From positions 744,001 to 808,000 of the forward strand of contig JALOBK010000001.1 of NCBI GenBank assembly GCA_023228325.1: a stretch of 64,000 nt of DNA, read 5' to 3'. The notes below the pieces were generated by a model that saw only the letters and a program-made list of their open reading frames with translations, made no database searches and had not been told where the DNA came from. This stretch comes from a bacterium. GTDB lineage: Bacteria; Auribacterota; UBA6266. Shown piece by piece: positions 60,001-64,000 of this stretch; position 1 is the stretch's first letter; the number at the start of each line of letters is the position of its first letter. Both the position numbers and the translations under genes were made by a program.

Positions 60001-60341
60001 ACAAACTTCTCGGGGATTATGAGAAATCAATTGAACTTATAAAGGCGATTTACGACACTTCATATGAGTTCCCGAACGGCGCAAGAGGCGTTCCTTATTC
60101 CTGGCCCAAGAATAACGTCATAGATACCAGAGGCCCCGACATTATAGATGATGTTGTAAGGGAAGACGCTTTATGCCTGGCGGCAACAACATGGGCGTAC
60201 CTTGCTAAAAATGAGGCGGAAATCTTCGCAAAGGCGCATTTCCCAAGGAAAACCCTGGATAAAAAAAGAAAGGCTCTCTTAAATAAGTTGCAATTTTCAA
60301 CACAAAGTGAATCAGTATTTTCCAACCAAAATGAGCAGTAA
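57087..60341 (+). CDS. Large exported protein with two alpha/alpha-toroid regions and a GATase-like domain
   Basis: 1084 aa from the ATG at 57087. Signal peptide 1-26. Residues about 60-430 are helix-rich with aromatic motifs (DQGEWLAPVAHNMIALGF, SGDNLWLCLSILFYTYKTGD) typical of alpha/alpha-barrel glycosidases. About 440-560 resemble the class I glutamine-amidotransferase-like domain found in glycosidases (VLILPNTPVSKLN, GGCIFGTCRSALYNS). About 870-1060 form a second alpha/alpha region (DAIWLEGTGQMAYCYKLLGD). A Ca-loop DDNGDGEADD is near 855. Probably a polysaccharide-active enzyme or binding protein; no catalytic pair can be named. Single gene. Confidence 0.68.
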   Translation: MNKVPIKIILLLLNIIFAAQINAGAADKKDDQFIKYLTSAKKPYIFTEHKLKNGKGGFVNTALCRSFYDPLCDPPTPYTKIRKGGEQFAIDAVRVNTGRDEIVYVISDSDNKPYGPADGFEDGLGNSAFLYDQAMTIFCLIDAGMTDYAQKIINTYAGKVFIMFDGYQYEERHPRDQGEWLAPVAHNMIALGFDKFQDNGQIPKELDSYDSRFAGYPILSPGYEFGYIIYGNTAIMDNKLDFPRVTEFNDYQDSDDIEHLKELGVDPATLPHPEEGFFYGAFWPYGMFCNVYDIDEEIEEGADIPKSASRLWPDQLVGYSKYFMNYEYVYREWGSYSGDNLWLCLSILFYTYKTGDTSYLPTAYKILDTIVDNLQDFNGGIHFGYYGPLETTPEATEHSLDWMFCWNWIEKLKSKGFIDNERYKLYKEVTYGNLNLNPSDIKIINVTDLPDDDKAVKGAKWMMQFLGIPYSIINIRAGDVNPPILGTKVLILPNTPVSKLNCITKLQEFMDKGGCIFGTCRSALYNSLMGVKFLGVQEVGPIQNFGRNIVITKIYKDGIDNPSEMMDVNENYMPDLSESRKEPEEIDNWEELDGRLTFAFEAAPPYENILVWSSPDYKRSRLVYYLHDQGTGEVRGPISELNSGHTPNISAKEERTNNSGNPISTNHYTIIPILYGANEDGKISLLQASVDLDGIENWDYLTYKYEPAGDFLYFKKHGKNNEGKSIYFRGDIFDFFYNVMTQQEVKGIKYSPYISTYIPNMKAHSQILENALTWFFTKDLEPYYTVNKPKPFSMDSKSYETDRMEGNLSAYLWREKNLKHLGVKNFLEHSVWGDADYGVRLPPGYIETGRDDNGDGEADDIYYEKPWLCDAQTWGSPDTWERGKMFIRGQFDFVKALDTIASWAAIYFIEEGNEPLAREMMKEAERLMRVSVTDGNKQISAYEYWDLPNNAFDDDFGDAIWLEGTGQMAYCYKLLGDYEKSIELIKAIYDTSYEFPNGARGVPYSWPKNNVIDTRGPDIIDDVVREDALCLAATTWAYLAKNEAEIFAKAHFPRKTLDKKRKALLNKLQFSTQSESVFSNQNEQ

Positions 60342-60377
60342 GTCCGCTAATTGTGTCCATTATATCAACACATTAAC

Positions 60378-60406
60378 TTGACACTTCTGTCTTTTAAGCG
60401 TATATT
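60378..60406 (+). promoter_or_regulatory. Sigma-70-type promoter for the FHA regulator
   Basis: TTGACA (60378-60383), 17 bp spacer, TATATT (60401-60406), located 35 bp before the start codon at 60441. Confidence 0.7.
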
Positions 60407-60440
60407 TAAATGTGAGTTCCGATAACCGGAGAAAATAAAA

Positions 60441-62336
60441 ATGTCTTTTTTAATCATTAATTATGAACTCCCGACAGAAAAGATAGTTGAGATAAAGCCG
60501 TCTCCCGAAATCCTGATAGGGCGCGGAACGACCAACCACATAAATTTAAGCGATAAATCAGTCTCAAGAAAACACGCGAAGCTATGCTATGAAATAAACC
60601 GCTGGCGCATTGAAGATGTAGGAAGCAGTTACGGCCTGTGCATCAATGACAAGCGCATAAACGAACACTACCTGAAAACAGGAGACAAAATCACCATCGG
60701 GAATACCGAAATAATATTTACCGAGACTCTCACCGAAGATAAGAAATCCGGGAATAAGACGCTTCTTGACACGACAGGTTCCTCTACGCATGAAGTTGAA
60801 ACGGATATTATGTCAATACTCGCGGGCGGCGATACCAGTTACCTGGAACAGACCATCAAGAAAGACGACGTCAGTTCCATAAAAGAGATGAAAATAAATC
60901 TCGCTTTCCTGTTCAAGCTGACATCGCGTATTGCCGATATCCTTAACAGGGAAGAACTTTTTGACGAGCTTTGCCATAACATACTCTCCCATTTCGAAGC
61001 CGATTGCGTCGCCATTATGCTTAAATCAGGGGGAGATTCAATCCTGAAAATCGCCGCCCTGCTCAAAAGAGAAAACGCTCCGGAAAGCCTGCCTTCTTTC
61101 TCGGCAACGACATTCGACAAGGTATTGAACGAAAATGTGGCTGTGCTCGCGACGCCGAAAGAGGCTTCGGCCAAAAACGGCCTTTCCGGAAGCATTATGG
61201 TCACGCCGCTGAGAATGAACAAAATATGCATAGGGGCCATACACGTAGAGTCAACCGATAAGGAAAAATATGATGATTCAACTCTTAATCTCCTGTCGGC
61301 GATTGTCCACCAAATCGATAACGCGCTGAAAAACATCGAATTAAAAGAAAAATTAAAGGAAGAGAAATACGAACTTGAAACCGCATTGAATATCACCCAC
61401 CAGATAATAGGGAAAGATTCAGCCATCCAGGAATTATTAAGCAAAATCGCGGTTGTCGCGCCGACAAATTCAACTGTCCTGATAGAAGGGGAAAGCGGAA
61501 CGGGAAAAGAACTGGTTGCAAGGGCGATCCATTTCAACAGCAAACTCAAGGATAACGCTTTTGTTGTCGTAAACTGCGCGACTTTTACGAAAAACCTGGC
61601 GGCAAGCGAACTTTTCGGGCATGTTAAAGGCTCTTTTACGGGAGCCGCGTACAACAAAAAAGGCCTTTTTGAAAAAGCCAACGGCGGGACTATAGTGCTT
61701 GATGAAATAGGAGAACTCGACTCAGGGGTACAGGCAAACCTGTTAAGAGTGCTTGAACACGAAGAGTTTTATAATGTGGGAGGCACCCAGCCCGTGAAAG
61801 TTGAGGTCCGGCTGATAGCGTCCACGAACCAGGACCTGGGAGAAGCCGTTAAAAGAGGGACTTTCCGGCAGGATCTTTATTACAGGCTTAATATAATTAA
61901 CTTTAAAATTCCGCCGCTGCGGGACCGGACGGAAGACATCCCTCCGCTTGTAAAGCATTTTATGAAAATCTTTGTGGAAAACAGCCCGAGAAAAATCAAG
62001 GCCATATCAAAAGAAGCGCTGGATGTGCTGCAGGCATACAGGTGGCCGGGCAATGTAAGGGAACTTAAAAATGTTATTGAAAAAACAATGATTCTCGGGA
62101 AAAATGACCCTATATTGCCGAATGATCTTCCTTACGAAATACTCCGCGGGTCAGCAACCAAAACCATAGATACGGCTTCCGCCATGCTTTCCCTCAAAGA
62201 AATAGAGAAAAAACATATAGCAAGGACGCTGGAACTGACAGGCTGGAACAAGAAAAAAACCTCTGAGATGCTTGGGATAGACCGTACAACCCTGTATAAG
62301 AAAATCCAGGCATACCGGATAGAAGAAAAAAAATAA
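60441..62336 (+). CDS. FHA-GAF-AAA+ sigma-54-dependent activator
   Basis: 631 aa. FHA domain (about 20-95; IGRGTTNHINLSDKSVSRKHAKL, phosphothreonine binding), GAF domain (about 155-300), AAA+ sigma-54 interaction domain (about 320-550) with Walker A GESGTGKE, Walker B GGTIVLDEIGEL and a loop reading GSFTGA instead of GAFTGA, then a Fis-type HTH (WNKKKTSEMLGIDRTTLYKK). The 3-bp gap to a Hanks-type kinase suggests that phosphorylation read by the FHA domain controls sigma-54 transcription. A strong sigma-70 promoter lies upstream. Confidence 0.93.
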   Translation: MSFLIINYELPTEKIVEIKPSPEILIGRGTTNHINLSDKSVSRKHAKLCYEINRWRIEDVGSSYGLCINDKRINEHYLKTGDKITIGNTEIIFTETLTEDKKSGNKTLLDTTGSSTHEVETDIMSILAGGDTSYLEQTIKKDDVSSIKEMKINLAFLFKLTSRIADILNREELFDELCHNILSHFEADCVAIMLKSGGDSILKIAALLKRENAPESLPSFSATTFDKVLNENVAVLATPKEASAKNGLSGSIMVTPLRMNKICIGAIHVESTDKEKYDDSTLNLLSAIVHQIDNALKNIELKEKLKEEKYELETALNITHQIIGKDSAIQELLSKIAVVAPTNSTVLIEGESGTGKELVARAIHFNSKLKDNAFVVVNCATFTKNLAASELFGHVKGSFTGAAYNKKGLFEKANGGTIVLDEIGELDSGVQANLLRVLEHEEFYNVGGTQPVKVEVRLIASTNQDLGEAVKRGTFRQDLYYRLNIINFKIPPLRDRTEDIPPLVKHFMKIFVENSPRKIKAISKEALDVLQAYRWPGNVRELKNVIEKTMILGKNDPILPNDLPYEILRGSATKTIDTASAMLSLKEIEKKHIARTLELTGWNKKKTSEMLGIDRTTLYKKIQAYRIEEKK

Positions 62337-62339
62337 CCA

Positions 62340-64000
62340 ATGGACGACAAATTCGATAAATACGACCCGAGCCTCCACAAGACGGAACCGCCGGTGAATA
62401 TTCCCGCCGGAACCGAAATCGAACAGGAGATGCCGCAGAGAATAAGCGATTACAAAATCATCGGGACCATCGGGCACGGGGCTATGGGAGTCGTGTATGA
62501 AGCTTATCAGCCGTCACTCAAAAGAAAAGTCGCGATAAAAGTAATTCCAAACTCGTTAAGCGCTTTTACCGAAATCGTCAAACGTTTTGAAATCGAAGCC
62601 ACATCAGCGGCGCAACTAAGGCATCCGAACATAGTAACCATCTTCGAATTCGGCAAGGATAAACACATCTATTTCTATGCAATGGAATACATACAGGGGA
62701 AAACACTTGAGGATAAGCTTAAAAAGGAAAAAATCTCTCTTGAAGAAGCGTTGAACATAATAGTCCAGGTGGGAGAGGGGCTCAATTACGCCCATGAACA
62801 CGGCATAATACACAGGGATATCAAACCGTCAAATATAATAATAGACGAAGAAGGGCACCCTTTAATAGCGGATTTCGGCCTCGCGAAAGTCGAAGCAACC
62901 GAAGAAATCACGTCGAATAAAGTGATAGGGACCCCTTCCTATATGTCTCCCGAACAGGCAGACCCGGAATTAAAGAATAAACTGGATAAGCGGTCCGATA
63001 TTTTTTCTCTCGGCGTGCTTCTCTACAGGATACTTATCGGAGAAGTCCCGTTCAAAGGACGTTCCAACCTGGAAATAATCAAAAAAATTGTGGAGCAGGA
63101 CCCCAGATATCCGAGAAAGGCAAACCCGGAAATCCCGGTGGATATAGAAGCGGTCATCTTAAAAGCAATGGAAAAAAAACCCGATAAACGCTACCAGACA
63201 GTACGCGAGTTTATCGATGATATCAACCGGTTCCGGAACGGAGAGCTCGTCCTGGCAAGAAGGCCGACCTCTTTTGACAGGATGATAAGAAGAATAAGAA
63301 AATACAAATTCCTGTCCATGGCAATCGCGGCCATCGTAATAATAAGCGGTTCCAGCGGCAGTTATATCATAAGCCAGAAAATCCTTGAAATGGCAAAATG
63401 GACTCCGATTTTTGAAGATGACTTCAACCGGCAGGAAATAGGCAGCAACTGGGAAGCGTTTGCGGGAAAAAAAGCAATAGACACGCAGGAAGACCACTCG
63501 GTCTGGAAAATAGAAAACGGGGAATTATCCGTTCAAAGCTGGGAAAACGCGTTTATAATCCTCAAAAAGATTCCTGTGTCCGGCGACCTGAAAATGACGT
63601 TTGACGCCTACACCGTCCCTCCGCACGACAATAACATACAATGTTTCATCTCTGACGAGGCAAGAACAACGGGTTATGTATTTCACATAGGCGGCTGGAA
63701 AAACCAGAAAACCGCAATAACAAAAGGTTACGCTCCCAATATCCTGAACCAGACATCGCTGCTTAAGGTCGAGCCCGACAGAAAATATAAAATAAGGGTG
63801 GAAAAAGTGGGAAAAGACGTGAGGCTCTTTGTAGACAACAGGCTCATATTGAGAATAGTGGATTATATGCCTTTCATATCAATGGAAAACCAGTACGCGG
63901 GGCTTGATACATGGGGTTCTCATGTAAGGTTTGATAATTTCAAGCTGTATAGATTAAGCACGCCTTTAAAAACATCCCCGCTTGTAGCGGGGGAAAAATT
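62340..64000 (+). CDS. Hanks-type Ser/Thr kinase with external lectin-like domain, 3' end outside window
   Basis: At least 553 codons, open to the right edge. The kinase domain (about 35-300) is complete: IGTIGHGAMGVVYEAY (P-loop), VAIKV (Lys), HRDIKPSNIII (catalytic), ADFGLAK (DFG) and GTPSYMSPEQ. One transmembrane helix (about 328-346) leads to an extracytoplasmic domain starting EDDFNRQEIGSNWEAF, with a beta-rich LamG/concanavalin pattern similar to the lipoprotein at 38299-38886. It probably senses a carbohydrate or envelope cue and signals to the FHA activator encoded 3 bp upstream. Confidence 0.92.
   Translation, partial: MDDKFDKYDPSLHKTEPPVNIPAGTEIEQEMPQRISDYKIIGTIGHGAMGVVYEAYQPSLKRKVAIKVIPNSLSAFTEIVKRFEIEATSAAQLRHPNIVTIFEFGKDKHIYFYAMEYIQGKTLEDKLKKEKISLEEALNIIVQVGEGLNYAHEHGIIHRDIKPSNIIIDEEGHPLIADFGLAKVEATEEITSNKVIGTPSYMSPEQADPELKNKLDKRSDIFSLGVLLYRILIGEVPFKGRSNLEIIKKIVEQDPRYPRKANPEIPVDIEAVILKAMEKKPDKRYQTVREFIDDINRFRNGELVLARRPTSFDRMIRRIRKYKFLSMAIAAIVIISGSSGSYIISQKILEMAKWTPIFEDDFNRQEIGSNWEAFAGKKAIDTQEDHSVWKIENGELSVQSWENAFIILKKIPVSGDLKMTFDAYTVPPHDNNIQCFISDEARTTGYVFHIGGWKNQKTAITKGYAPNILNQTSLLKVEPDRKYKIRVEKVGKDVRLFVDNRLILRIVDYMPFISMENQYAGLDTWGSHVRFDNFKLYRLSTPLKTSPLVAGEK

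Overview
The window comes from a diderm (Gram-negative type) bacterium of moderate GC. The evidence is a TolC-type outer-membrane factor, an outer-membrane beta-barrel with a LolA-like carrier, several lipoprotein signal peptides and an HldD-like heptose epimerase. No rRNA, tRNA, transposase or CRISPR array was seen, and the phylum cannot be fixed from the sequence. The mix (GTP-type PEPCK, an ATP-cone/uridine-kinase fusion, SpoIIE-type phosphatase plus STAS protein, sigma-54 activator plus Hanks kinase, many secreted carbohydrate-active proteins) suits a less-studied free-living or PVC-like lineage, but that is inference.

Layout. 1-2.6 kb: a GH26-like hydrolase running off the left edge, a 51-aa membrane protein, a secreted esterase and a Doc-type toxin-antitoxin pair whose promoter region carries four regularly spaced GTTAAC sites. 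2.6-6.2 kb: an AT-rich RHS tip graveyard with displaced RHS core fragments, an alternative toxin tip, candidate immunity membrane proteins and REP-like palindromes. 6.2-18.4 kb: a tightly coupled minus-strand operon. In transcription order it encodes a membrane-anchored protein with one copy of a roughly 70-residue domain, an OpgH-like glycosyltransferase, an HlyD-type adaptor, a TolC-type outer-membrane factor fused to a GH144-like glycoamylase domain, a TPR protein, and an 1853-aa RHS protein that starts with four copies of the same domain and ends in a lipase-like toxin tip, followed by its immunity protein. This is the strongest candidate for an undescribed system.

18.5-34 kb: an AbiE-like toxin-antitoxin pair, a WYL regulator, a SIMPL protein, a desulforedoxin-like peptide, a MATE exporter, a STAS/PP2C signalling pair, an ATP-grasp enzyme, and a MoxR-DUF58-TgpA operon ending in a PHP-kinase fusion and SixA, then a ferredoxin. 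34-49 kb: PEPCK, an Eis-like acetyltransferase, secreted proteins, SYLF, PilZ, an ArsR-controlled MMPL-type RND/LolA-like/beta-barrel operon, a GNAT protein and the ATP-cone/uridine kinase. 49-57 kb: a nitroreductase; an operon of HTH protein, lysine 2,3-aminomutase and two D-Ala-D-Ala-ligase-like enzymes; a pair of SpeD homologues in which one has lost all three catalytic residues; HldD; RluA. 57-64 kb: a very large secreted glycosidase-like protein, then an FHA-GAF-sigma-54 activator and a Hanks-type kinase that runs off the right edge. No gap between genes exceeds 300 bp.
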